DNA of 10,718 nucleotides from CAYMEV01 sp964431655 [NCBI: uncultured bacterium] (GTDB taxonomy: Bacteria; CAYMEV01). This document shows positions 1 through 6,002 of the stretch, one piece after another. Position 1 is the first letter of the stretch; every line of letters begins with the position of its first letter. Position numbers and translations under genes: made by a program. Under the pieces are notes generated by a model, which saw only the letters and a list, made by a program, of their open reading frames with translations, searched no databases and was not told where the DNA came from. The DNA lies in the NCBI GenBank assembly GCA_964431655.1, contig CAYSKJ010000112.1, positions 1 to 10,718 on the forward strand. The letters are read 5' to 3'.

Positions 1-2
1 TT

Positions 3-59
3 TATGATAGAGTAGGCGGAGATACCCTATATACAGTGGTAAATCTGGTAGAGGATTAA
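3..59 (+). CDS. 3' end of an unidentified protein (partial)
   Basis: Only the last 18 codons are in the window, ending in TAA at 57-59. The frame reads Y-D-R-V-G-G-D-T-L-Y-T-V-V-N-L-V-E-D. The other two plus frames are stopped within the first few codons, and a hairpin follows the stop by about 10 bases, which together suggest a real gene end. The tail alternates hydrophobic and polar residues like a terminal beta strand, but it is too short to assign to a family and I do not recognise it. It could be a chance open frame at the window edge. Confidence 0.4.
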   Translation, partial: YDRVGGDTLYTVVNLVED

Positions 60-68
60 GAAGCAGAT

Positions 69-92
69 GCAATAGCAGCACGGTGCTATTGC
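69..92 (+). terminator. 9-bp perfect hairpin after the first gene end
   Basis: GCAATAGCA (69-77) and TGCTATTGC (84-92) are exact reverse complements around a 6-base loop. The hairpin starts 10 bases after the TAA at 57-59, where an mRNA 3' end would be expected. No U-tract follows directly: the next bases are CATAAAAATAG, and the nearest T run (seven Ts at 116-122) begins 24 bases later. It is therefore not a classical intrinsic terminator. It may be a U-less 3'-end hairpin or an RNA-stabilising structure that works with Rho, whose gene is in this window. Confidence 0.4.
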
Positions 93-207
93 CATAAAAA
101 TAGATGAGTAAATGGTTTTTTTGATATACTTCCGCTTTACAGCCTGCAGGTTGTCTTATGAAATTCGGGAATAAAAAATTTCTTTATTATCAGAAATATT
201 TGAATAT

Positions 208-222
208 GATAATCAGCTTATC
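208..222. promoter_or_regulatory. Small inverted repeat upstream of fabI, possible operator
   Basis: GATAA (208-212) and TTATC (218-222) are inverted around TCAGC, 34 bases before the fabI start. A second short inverted repeat, ATTTCT (178-183) and AGAAAT (192-197), lies just upstream. The position suits control of fabI transcription, but in an AT-rich leader 5-6 bp arms arise easily by chance. I do not recognise either as the site of a known fatty-acid regulator. The rest of the 60-240 gap holds no gene I can support and no convincing promoter pair. Confidence 0.15.
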
Positions 223-242
223 CAAAAAGAGAATATTAATTT

Positions 243-247
243 GGAGG
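243..247 (+). promoter_or_regulatory. Ribosome binding site that fixes the fabI start
   Basis: GGAGG at 243-247 lies 8 bases before the ATG at 256. A longer in-frame reading from TTG at 241 would place this site inside the coding region and leave that TTG without a ribosome binding site, so the ATG at 256 is preferred. Confidence 0.75.
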
Positions 248-255
248 TTGTGAAA

Positions 256-1038
256 ATGGATAATTTTCTTGAAGGTAAAAAGGGAGTGGTCTTCGGCTTT
301 GCAAACCGTTTTTCCATAGCATGGCAGATAACCCGTTCTCTGCTGGAATCCGGAGCCGGTGTGCTCCTGACCTATCAGAATGAAAGAATTCAGAAGAATT
401 TAAGAAAAATATCCCTGGAGGATGAATACAGGAATAATTTAGATACCTTCATGTGTGATATCACACAGGAAGACCAGGTAAAGGCGACCTTTGACCATGC
501 TGTAAGCAGGTTCAAACAGATTGATTTCGCTGTGCACAGTGTTGCCTTTGCACCTATCAGGACCTTTGAGGAACCGGTATATGAAATTTCAAAGGAGGAT
601 TTTTTCACCGCTCTGGAAATAAGTTCCTACAGTTTGATAACTCTGGTGAAAAACATTATGCCCCACGTAAAGAAGAAGGGGTGCAGTATCATAACCATGA
701 GCTATCTGGGCGCAGAAAGGATAATTCCCGGTTATAACCTCATGGGTATTGCAAAGAGCACCCTTGAGTCAGCTGTGCGCTATTTAAGCCATGACCTGGG
801 GAAATACAATGTCAGGATAAACGCCCTTTCACCCGGGCCGGTGGAGACCATGTCCTCCAGTTCCATACCCCGTTTTGAAAAAATAGTAAAGGCCTTCAGG
901 AAAAAGAGCGTTTTTAAGAGGAATCTTGAGCCCCAGGAAATAGGGGATTCAGCAAAATTCCTTATAAGCGACTGGTCCCGGGGCATATCGGGAGAGACCC
1001 TGTATGTGGACCATTCCTTCAACAAGATAGGCATATAG
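256..1038 (+). CDS. fabI: Enoyl-[acyl-carrier-protein] reductase, FabI type
   Basis: FabI reduces trans-2-enoyl-ACP to acyl-ACP with NAD(P)H, the last step of each type II fatty-acid elongation cycle, in the cytosol. The 260-residue product matches the usual FabI length. The nucleotide-binding segment GFANRFSIA is near residues 14-22. The active-site stretch SYLGAERIIPGYNLMGIAK contains Tyr150, Tyr160 and Lys167, the FabI-specific Tyr-x6-Lys arrangement. DFAVHSVAFAP (about 90-100) matches the conserved VHSIAFAP region. The protein ends in YVDHSFNKIGI, where many homologues have VDGG or VDSG before an aromatic residue, so the tail lacks the usual glycine. The loop reads SPGPVETMSSSSI rather than the common SAGPIxTxAASGI. 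uvrB starts 7 bp downstream, so the two are probably co-transcribed. Alternative: another member of the short-chain dehydrogenase superfamily, but the full FabI signature makes that unlikely. Confidence 0.93.
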   Translation: MDNFLEGKKGVVFGFANRFSIAWQITRSLLESGAGVLLTYQNERIQKNLRKISLEDEYRNNLDTFMCDITQEDQVKATFDHAVSRFKQIDFAVHSVAFAPIRTFEEPVYEISKEDFFTALEISSYSLITLVKNIMPHVKKKGCSIITMSYLGAERIIPGYNLMGIAKSTLESAVRYLSHDLGKYNVRINALSPGPVETMSSSSIPRFEKIVKAFRKKSVFKRNLEPQEIGDSAKFLISDWSRGISGETLYVDHSFNKIGI

Positions 1039-1045
1039 GCAGGTT

Positions 1046-3013
1046 ATGTTCAGGCTCCAGTCAGAATACCAGCTTAAAGGCGACCAGCCGGAAGCGGTAG
1101 ATGGGCTTACCAAATCCATAAGAGAGGGTAATGAGCATACTGTCCTGCTCGGGGTGACGGGTTCAGGCAAAACCTTCACCATGGCAAATGTTATAAACAG
1201 GCTCAACAGGCCTGCTCTTGTCATAAGCCATAACAAGACCCTTGCAGCCCAGCTGTACCAGGAATTCAAGGCTCTGTTCCCGGACAACAGGGTAGAGTAT
1301 TTTGTATCCTATTACGACTATTACCAGCCCGAGGCATATATAGCATCATCGGATATCTATATTGAAAAGGACAGCGCAATCAATGCTGATATTGAAAGGC
1401 TCAGGCATAATGCCACCCATTCTGTGCTTACAAGGCCCGATACCATAGTCGTTGCCAGCGTGTCCTGCATATACAGCCTTGGTTCCCCTGACTTCTACAG
1501 GGATATGCATCTGCTCTTAACCCGGGGGGATAAAATAACGAGGAAAAGTATCCTTTCCAAGCTCGTTCTGATTAAGTATGAAAGGTCTGACTTCTATATC
1601 AGCTGGGGGCAGTTCAGGGTCAGAGGCGACAGGATAGATATCTTTGCCCCGGGGTATGACAACCCGGTCAGGATAATCCTGAATGATGACGAGGTAGAGA
1701 AGCTTTCTCTTGTGGATGCCCTTTCCGGAAGGACACTGAGGGAGCTGGAATATATCAGCATTGCTCCCAACAATCATTATATTGCACCAAAACCGGTCAT
1801 AGACAAGGCTGTGGGCAGAATCAAGGATGACCTGCAGGAGAGGGTCGGGCTTTTTGAAGGCAGCAAGCGCTTTATTGAAGCCCAGCGCATTTACGAAAGA
1901 ACCATGGCTGATCTTGAGGCCATTAAAGAGATAGGCTTCTGCAAAGGCATAGAGAACTACTCCATATACCTTTCTGACAGGGAGAGGGACTCAAGGCCAT
2001 ATTGCTTTCTTGATTATCTGCCCGGCAATACGGTGGTGTTTATTGACGAGAGCCATGTTACCCTGCCCCAGTTCCGGGGGATGTACCACGGTGATCTGTC
2101 CCGGAAGAAGTCTCTGATTGAATACGGATTCAGGCTGCCGAGCGCCCTTGACAACCGTCCCCTTAACTTTGAGGAATTCATGTCCTACCGCTTCAATAAA
2201 ATATATGTAAGCGCAACGCCTGCAGAATTTGAGAAATCTCTGGCGGAAGACAGGATCGTGGAGCAGATAGTCCGTCCCACCGGGCTCATTGACCCGCCCA
2301 TTGAGATCAGGGACTCCCGCTACCAGGTGGATAATGTTCTTTCAGAGATTGCCCTTGCTGTTGAGAGAAAGGAGAGGGTGCTTATAACAACCCTTACCAA
2401 GAGGATGTCTGAAGACCTTGCCAAATACCTGCAGGAAAACCGGATAAAGGCATTCTACCTTCATTCGGAGATAGATACACTGGACCGGTACAAGATAATT
2501 ACAAAGCTCCGCAGGGGGGAATATGACTGCATAGTGGGGGTGAACCTCCTGAGGGAAGGGCTTGATATTCCCGAGGTTTCAGTGGTCGCGGTCTTTGATG
2601 CTGATAAAACCGGCTTTTTAAGGTCAGAGAGCTCCCTTATCCAGACCATAGGCAGGTGCGCCAGGAATATAAACGGAAAGGCTATATTCTATGCAGAGAC
2701 CATTACGCCTGCAATGGATAGCGCTATCAGGCAGACCGACAGGAAGAGGCAGTATCAGCTGGAGTATAACAGAAAGAACAATATAACCCCGGAAAGCATC
2801 ACCAAAAACATTTCAGAGCTTCTTGAGAGTGTCTATGAAGCCGATTACCTCAAGATACCGGCCCAGGAAGAAAGAATGGATGCCGACAGCCTGGAGAAGA
2901 CCCTGTCAAGGCTTACAAAAATCATGCAGCAGAAGGCAAAGGCCCTTCAGTTCGAGGAGGCTGCAAAAATCCGGGATGAGATAAAGAAGATAAAAGAAGC
3001 CTTCATGTTTTGA
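1046..3013 (+). CDS. uvrB: UvrABC system protein B (excision nuclease helicase subunit)
   Basis: UvrB verifies DNA lesions delivered by UvrA and forms the pre-incision complex with UvrC in nucleotide excision repair. The 655 residues cover the whole family length. Visible features in order are Walker A GVTGSGKT (36-43), the DNA-clamping beta-hairpin region YYDYYQPEAY (89-98), the Walker B-like DESH (334-337), the SATPAEFE motif (389-396), helicase motif VI QTIGRCARN (533-541), and a C-terminal UVR domain (about 616-651) that contacts UvrC. Motif VI usually reads QTIGRAARN; here the first alanine is cysteine, while both arginines remain. The ATG follows the fabI stop by 7 bp with only a weak AGG (1041-1043) too close to it, which suggests translational coupling. 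No Shine-Dalgarno-supported alternative start exists. The N-terminus FRLQSEYQLKGDQPEAV is typical of the family. Confidence 0.97.
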   Translation: MFRLQSEYQLKGDQPEAVDGLTKSIREGNEHTVLLGVTGSGKTFTMANVINRLNRPALVISHNKTLAAQLYQEFKALFPDNRVEYFVSYYDYYQPEAYIASSDIYIEKDSAINADIERLRHNATHSVLTRPDTIVVASVSCIYSLGSPDFYRDMHLLLTRGDKITRKSILSKLVLIKYERSDFYISWGQFRVRGDRIDIFAPGYDNPVRIILNDDEVEKLSLVDALSGRTLRELEYISIAPNNHYIAPKPVIDKAVGRIKDDLQERVGLFEGSKRFIEAQRIYERTMADLEAIKEIGFCKGIENYSIYLSDRERDSRPYCFLDYLPGNTVVFIDESHVTLPQFRGMYHGDLSRKKSLIEYGFRLPSALDNRPLNFEEFMSYRFNKIYVSATPAEFEKSLAEDRIVEQIVRPTGLIDPPIEIRDSRYQVDNVLSEIALAVERKERVLITTLTKRMSEDLAKYLQENRIKAFYLHSEIDTLDRYKIITKLRRGEYDCIVGVNLLREGLDIPEVSVVAVFDADKTGFLRSESSLIQTIGRCARNINGKAIFYAETITPAMDSAIRQTDRKRQYQLEYNRKNNITPESITKNISELLESVYEADYLKIPAQEERMDADSLEKTLSRLTKIMQQKAKALQFEEAAKIRDEIKKIKEAFMF

Positions 3014-3048
3014 CAAAAGTTTGACATGCCGACTGATTTTTATTGACA
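3010..3048 (+). repeat. Three phased TTGACA hexamers between uvrB and rho
   Basis: TTGACA occurs exactly at 3010-3015 (overlapping the uvrB TGA stop), 3021-3026 and 3043-3048. The start-to-start distances are 11 and 22 bases, so all three fall on the same face of the helix. The first two are preceded by TT, the third by TA. They may be tandem -35 elements or half-sites for a regulator of rho. Only the third has a plausible -10 at normal spacing. Confidence 0.45.
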
Positions 3049-3070
3049 TTTCTTCCATTTATATTATCAA
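3043..3070 (+). promoter_or_regulatory. Candidate promoter for the rho operon
   Basis: A consensus -35 TTGACA (3043-3048) and a -10 TATCAA (3065-3070, four of six consensus bases) are separated by 16 bp. Transcription would start near 3077 and give a leader of about 125 nt before rho. That fits the long 5' leaders known for autoregulated rho genes. The leader can fold a small hairpin, AGCAGA/TCTGTT (3081-3095), and a weaker AT-rich one with AAATAATC (3110-3117) pairing to GATTGTTT (3139-3146). A 14-bp palindrome, TTTAATTAATTAAA, sits at 3158-3171. The -10 is weak, so this is a modest call. Confidence 0.35.
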
Positions 3071-3200
3071 GGTTATTGAGAGCAGATTTTCTGTTCGTTT
3101 ATTCAAATCAAATAATCCTCCCGAATGCTGGGTTTGCCGATTGTTTTATCATATTTATTTAATTAATTAAAAACACTATTTTCCAAGGAGTTGATATTTT

Positions 3201-4457
3201 ATGGATGCACTTAATATTTCTGACCTCAAAAAGATGCATATTCAGGACCTTCTGAACCTTGCCAAAGATCTGAATATTGAGGATGCAAATTCATTGAGAA
3301 AGCAGGATCTGATCTTTAAAGCCCTTCAGTCCCATGCGGAAAAAAAGGGCACCATTTATTCTTCCGGTGTCCTGGAGGTTCTCAATGACGGGTTCGGCTT
3401 TTTAAGGTCGCCGGATTACAGCTATCAGCCGGGGCCTGATGATATATATCTTTCACCGTCCCAGATACGGAAATTCAATTTGAGGACAGGCGATACCATA
3501 ACCGGGCAGGTCAGGCCCCCCAAGGACGGGGAGCGCTATTTCGCATTGCTCAAGGTAGAGACTATAAATTTTGATTCTCCCCTGGCAATAAAGGAGAAGA
3601 TGTATTTTGACAATCTGACCCCCCAGTTTCCGGAGGAGAAGATTATTTTGGAGACAAAAAAGGATAATTACTCGGGAAGGATCATGGACCTTCTGACACC
3701 CATAGGAAAAGGGCAGAGGGGACTAATTGTCGCTCCCCCCAGGACCGGCAAAACCATGCTTCTTCAGAGCATTGCAAACTCCATTACAAGCAATCACCCT
3801 GAAATCTACCTTATAGTTCTTCTGATAGATGAAAGGCCGGAAGAGGTAACAGATATGAGAAGGCATGTCGATGCCGAGGTTATTGCCTCCACCTTTGATG
3901 AAGAGCCCAAAAGGCATGTGGCGGTTGCGGATATAGTTCTGGAAAAGGCCAAACGCCTGGTTGAACATAAGAGGGATGTGGTTATACTCCTGGACAGCCT
4001 TACAAGGCTTGCAAGGGCCAATAATACAATACTTCCCCCCAGCGGGAAGGTCCTCTCGGGGGGTGTGGATGCCAATGCCCTCCACAGGCCGAAGCGGTTT
4101 TTTGGCGCTGCCAGGAATATTGAAGAGGGAGGAAGCCTTACCATAATCAGTACCGCACTGATAGATACAGGGAGCAGAATGGATGAGGTTATCTTTGAAG
4201 AGTTCAAGGGGACCGGCAACCTTGAGATAATCCTGGACAGGAAGCTTGTGGACAGGAGAATATTTCCTGCCATTGATATAACCAGGTCCGGAACCAGAAA
4301 GGAAGAGCTTCTGTTTACTGCTTTCGAGCTGAACAGGATCTGGCTTTTGAGAAAGGTACTCAGCCAGATGACTGAAATTGACTCAATGACTCTGCTTTTA
4401 GAAAAGCTCCAGGAGACTCAAACCAATACAGACTTTTTAAAATCCATGAACTCTTAA
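3201..4457 (+). CDS. rho: Transcription termination factor Rho
   Basis: Rho is a hexameric RNA-dependent ATPase that translocates along nascent RNA and releases RNA polymerase. The 418 residues align almost colinearly with the E. coli protein (419). An N-terminal helical SAP-like domain (about 1-47) is followed by an RNA-binding cold-shock fold with the RNP-like GFGFLRS (64-70). The ATPase core has Walker A APPRTGKT (178-185), DERPEEV with Glu211, Walker B ILLDS with Asp265, the Q-loop [12 protein letters not shown] (279-290) and the R-loop GSRMDEV (324-330). As I recall the bicyclomycin-contact positions (Leu187, Leu208, Met219, Ser266, Pro279, Gly337), all keep the sensitive-type residue. 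AAGGAG at 3185-3190, 10 bases before ATG, supports the start. It leads the rho-rpmE-prfA-prmC cluster. There is no asparagine-rich or acidic insertion of the kind seen in some phyla. Confidence 0.98.
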   Translation: MDALNISDLKKMHIQDLLNLAKDLNIEDANSLRKQDLIFKALQSHAEKKGTIYSSGVLEVLNDGFGFLRSPDYSYQPGPDDIYLSPSQIRKFNLRTGDTITGQVRPPKDGERYFALLKVETINFDSPLAIKEKMYFDNLTPQFPEEKIILETKKDNYSGRIMDLLTPIGKGQRGLIVAPPRTGKTMLLQSIANSITSNHPEIYLIVLLIDERPEEVTDMRRHVDAEVIASTFDEEPKRHVAVADIVLEKAKRLVEHKRDVVILLDSLTRLARANNTILPPSGKVLSGGVDANALHRPKRFFGAARNIEEGGSLTIISTALIDTGSRMDEVIFEEFKGTGNLEIILDRKLVDRRIFPAIDITRSGTRKEELLFTAFELNRIWLLRKVLSQMTEIDSMTLLLEKLQETQTNTDFLKSMNS

Positions 4458-4465
4458 TATTTTTA

Positions 4466-4493
4466 TTTACAAACTATTTTATTTTATTAAAAT
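4466..4493 (+). promoter_or_regulatory. Candidate promoter in front of rpmE
   Basis: TTTACA (4466-4471) and TAAAAT (4488-4493) each differ from the sigma-70 consensus by one base and are spaced 16 bp apart. Transcription would begin near 4500, about 29 nt before the rpmE ATG. The -10 sits inside a 15-nt palindrome, TATTTTATTAAAATA (4480-4494). The whole 71-bp rho-rpmE gap is very AT-rich, so chance matches are likely. If real, it would let ribosomal protein and release factor genes be expressed apart from rho. Confidence 0.4.
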
Positions 4494-4515
4494 ATCCCAA
4501 ATTTTTATATAAAGC

Positions 4516-4520
4516 GGAGG
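4516..4520 (+). promoter_or_regulatory. Ribosome binding site that fixes the rpmE start
   Basis: GGAGG at 4516-4520 lies 8 bases before ATG 4529. This favours the ATG over the adjacent in-frame TTG at 4526. It also shows that the lysine-rich N-terminal extension of the product is translated, because no start codon with a ribosome binding site lies near the canonical L31 N-terminus. Confidence 0.75.
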
Positions 4521-4528
4521 AAGTTTTG

Positions 4529-4834
4529 ATGGACGAGAAAAAAGATAAAAAGAAAAAAGGGAATGAATCAGAGCAGAAGGCAACAGTAGAAAAAGGCAAA
4601 AAAGACAAAAAGGAAAGTATACACCCTGAGGTTTTTGATACAGTAATAAAATGCGCCTGCGGTAATGAAATTAAAACCAAAAGCACAAAAAAGAACATCA
4701 GGATTGAAATCTGTTCAAAATGTCACCCATTCTATACAGGTCAGCAGAAGCTTGTGGATACAGCAGGTAGAATTGATAAATTTATAAAAAAATACGGCGA
4801 TTATATGAACAAGATTCAGGAAGAAAAGCACTGA
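4529..4834 (+). CDS. rpmE: Large-subunit ribosomal protein bL31, zinc-binding type, with lysine-rich N-terminal extension
   Basis: bL31 forms part of the bridge between ribosomal subunits at the central protuberance. The core starts at about residue 31 ([16 protein letters not shown]) and runs through [20 protein letters not shown] and [12 protein letters not shown]. Four cysteines, Cys42, Cys44, Cys62 and Cys65, form the CxC...CxxC zinc site of the C+ class. The product is 101 residues, whereas typical C+ L31 is about 66-75. The excess is mainly the first 28-30 residues, a hydrophilic segment dominated by Lys, Glu and Asp, plus a short C-terminal tail after KKYGDY. The zinc-free, zinc-starvation-induced paralogue can be excluded because all four cysteines are present. 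It lies between rho and prfA, its usual place. Confidence 0.95.
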   Translation: MDEKKDKKKKGNESEQKATVEKGKKDKKESIHPEVFDTVIKCACGNEIKTKSTKKNIRIEICSKCHPFYTGQQKLVDTAGRIDKFIKKYGDYMNKIQEEKH

Positions 4835-4886
4835 ATATTGCCTGGAGCCTTTAATTTGCCTATTTCCGGTTTATTTCTTTCCAGGG

Positions 4887-4913
4887 ATGATGGACCCTGT
4901 CGGGTGTTATTGA
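4887..4913 (+). CDS. 8-codon reading frame ending at the prfA start (possible leader peptide)
   Basis: ATG 4887 opens M-M-D-P-V-G-C-Y and stops at TGA 4911-4913, one base before the prfA ATG at 4915. CAGGG (4882-4886) and CCCTG (4895-4899) can pair and would put the ATGATG in an 8-base loop. The AGGG next to the first ATG is too close to be a normal ribosome binding site, so translation is uncertain. If it is translated, a ribosome terminating here could reinitiate on prfA, which lacks its own Shine-Dalgarno. Chance is a serious alternative for a frame this short. Confidence 0.25.
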   Translation: MMDPVGCY

Positions 4914-4914
4914 G

Positions 4915-5976
4915 ATGATCGATAAAATCAAAAAAATTATCAGCGAAAAAGAAGATATAGAATCCAGGCTTGCAGGCATGAGCATATCGCAGAACCAGAA
5001 GGAATATGCCAGGCTTAACAGAGAGCTTAAGGACAAGCTGTCAGTCCTTGAAAAGCATGACAGATATGAGGAAATCATACAGGAGATAAAAGACCTGGAG
5101 GCTATGGCAGAAGAAGAGACCGACAGCTTTGCAGAAGAGGCAAGGCTGGAAATTGAAAGGCTCAATGAAAAGGCCGAGCTTCTAAGGGAAGAAATAAAAG
5201 AGCATTTTATCCCCAAAGACCCGGATGATGAAAAAAACTGCATACTGGAAATCAGGGCCGGAACGGGTGGTGATGAAGCAAGTCTTTTTGCCGCAGACCT
5301 TTATAAAATGTATGTAAAGTTTCTTGAGAACTCAAAATACAGGCTTGAAATCCTCAGTTCTCACCCTACCGGGGTCGGGGGCTTCAAGGAGATTATTCTG
5401 CTTGTTTCAGGTACAAGCGCATTTAAAACACTGAAGTATGAATCCGGTGTTCACCGGGTGCAGAGAGTCCCTGAAACCGAGGCCCAGGGCAGGATCCATA
5501 CATCAGCGGTTACTGTGGCCGTATTGCCGGAGGCCGATGAGGTTGATATAGACATAGACCCGAAAGACCTCAGGATAGATGTATTCAGGGCAACGGGCCC
5601 GGGAGGCCAGAGTGTGAATACAACAGACAGCGCTGTAAGGATTACCCATATCCCCACAAATATAGTGGTGAGCTGTCAGGATGAAAAATCCCAGCATAAG
5701 AACAAAGCAAAAGCCATGAAGGTGCTCTATGCCAGGATACTCCAGCAGGAGAAGGAAAAACAGGAGCAGAGCATCGCAAATAAAAGAAAGCAGATGGTTG
5801 GCACCGGGGACAGGAGTGAAAGAATCCGTACCTATAATTTCCCCCAGAACCGGGTTACCGATCACAGAATAAACCTTACCCTGTATCGCCTTACCGAGAT
5901 ACTTGAGGGTGACCTGGCCGAGATAGTGAGCGCTCTTCGCACGGAAGAAAAAAAGAATATCCTGAAAGCACAGTAA
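4915..5976 (+). CDS. prfA: Peptide chain release factor 1 (RF1)
   Basis: RF1 recognises UAA and UAG in the ribosomal A site and triggers hydrolysis of peptidyl-tRNA. The 353-residue product has a coiled N-terminal domain (about 1-100) and the conserved AGTGGDEA (115-122). The PxT-type stop-codon recognition motif is PET (186-188) within [15 protein letters not shown]. The catalytic loop [10 protein letters not shown] has Gly230, Gly231 and Gln232. The PxT motif, rather than SPF, separates it from RF2, and there is no programmed-frameshift signature. The ATG at 4915 gives the usual RF1 opening MIDKI. An in-frame TGA at 4888-4890 limits extension. No clear Shine-Dalgarno precedes it; instead a short frame ends one base upstream. 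Gln232 is the expected methylation target of the PrmC encoded next door. Confidence 0.97.
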   Translation: MIDKIKKIISEKEDIESRLAGMSISQNQKEYARLNRELKDKLSVLEKHDRYEEIIQEIKDLEAMAEEETDSFAEEARLEIERLNEKAELLREEIKEHFIPKDPDDEKNCILEIRAGTGGDEASLFAADLYKMYVKFLENSKYRLEILSSHPTGVGGFKEIILLVSGTSAFKTLKYESGVHRVQRVPETEAQGRIHTSAVTVAVLPEADEVDIDIDPKDLRIDVFRATGPGGQSVNTTDSAVRITHIPTNIVVSCQDEKSQHKNKAKAMKVLYARILQQEKEKQEQSIANKRKQMVGTGDRSERIRTYNFPQNRVTDHRINLTLYRLTEILEGDLAEIVSALRTEEKKNILKAQ

Positions 5977-6002
5977 TGCTCAGGCTCTTATTCCTCACCT
6001 GA
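5976..6002 (+). CDS. 8-codon reading frame bridging prfA and prmC (possible coupling peptide)
   Basis: The prfA stop TAA (5974-5976) overlaps an ATG (TAATG). That ATG opens M-L-R-L-L-F-L-T and stops at TGA 6000-6002, which overlaps the prmC ATG at 6002 (TGATG). The short frame therefore joins the two genes end to end with no untranslated base between them. prmC has no Shine-Dalgarno, so serial termination and reinitiation through this frame is a plausible way for ribosomes to reach it. The peptide itself has no recognisable role. It is short enough to be accidental. Confidence 0.35.
   Translation: MLRLLFLT

Noticed and set aside
183-210. Promoter for fabI with -35 TTTATT and -10 TATGAT
   Set aside because: The -10 is fair, but the -35 matches only three of six positions in an AT-rich region; not enough to call.
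241-255. TTG start for fabI at 241, adding five residues
   Set aside because: The Shine-Dalgarno GGAGG (243-247) lies inside this extension and is correctly spaced for ATG 256.
3120-3147. Intrinsic terminator for uvrB in the uvrB-rho gap
   Set aside because: The inner stem is only three G-C pairs with an AT-rich outer stem, and the T run is short; it is better left as a weak leader structure.
3806-4273. A long open frame antisense to rho (about 155 codons)
   Set aside because: It lies entirely opposite the strongly conserved Rho ATPase core, has no ribosome binding site that I can see, and its translation is low-complexity Ser/Leu-rich, as expected from a shadow frame.
4835-4914. Programmed frameshift or missed gene between rpmE and prfA
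   Set aside because: All frames are short here apart from the 8-codon frame noted, RF1 genes do not use the RF2-type frameshift, and the prfA N-terminus is complete from 4915.
4860-5243. Antisense open frame over the prfA N-terminal region
   Set aside because: The translation is a serine/leucine run produced by reverse reading of Glu/Lys-rich coiled-coil codons; prfA is certain on the other strand.
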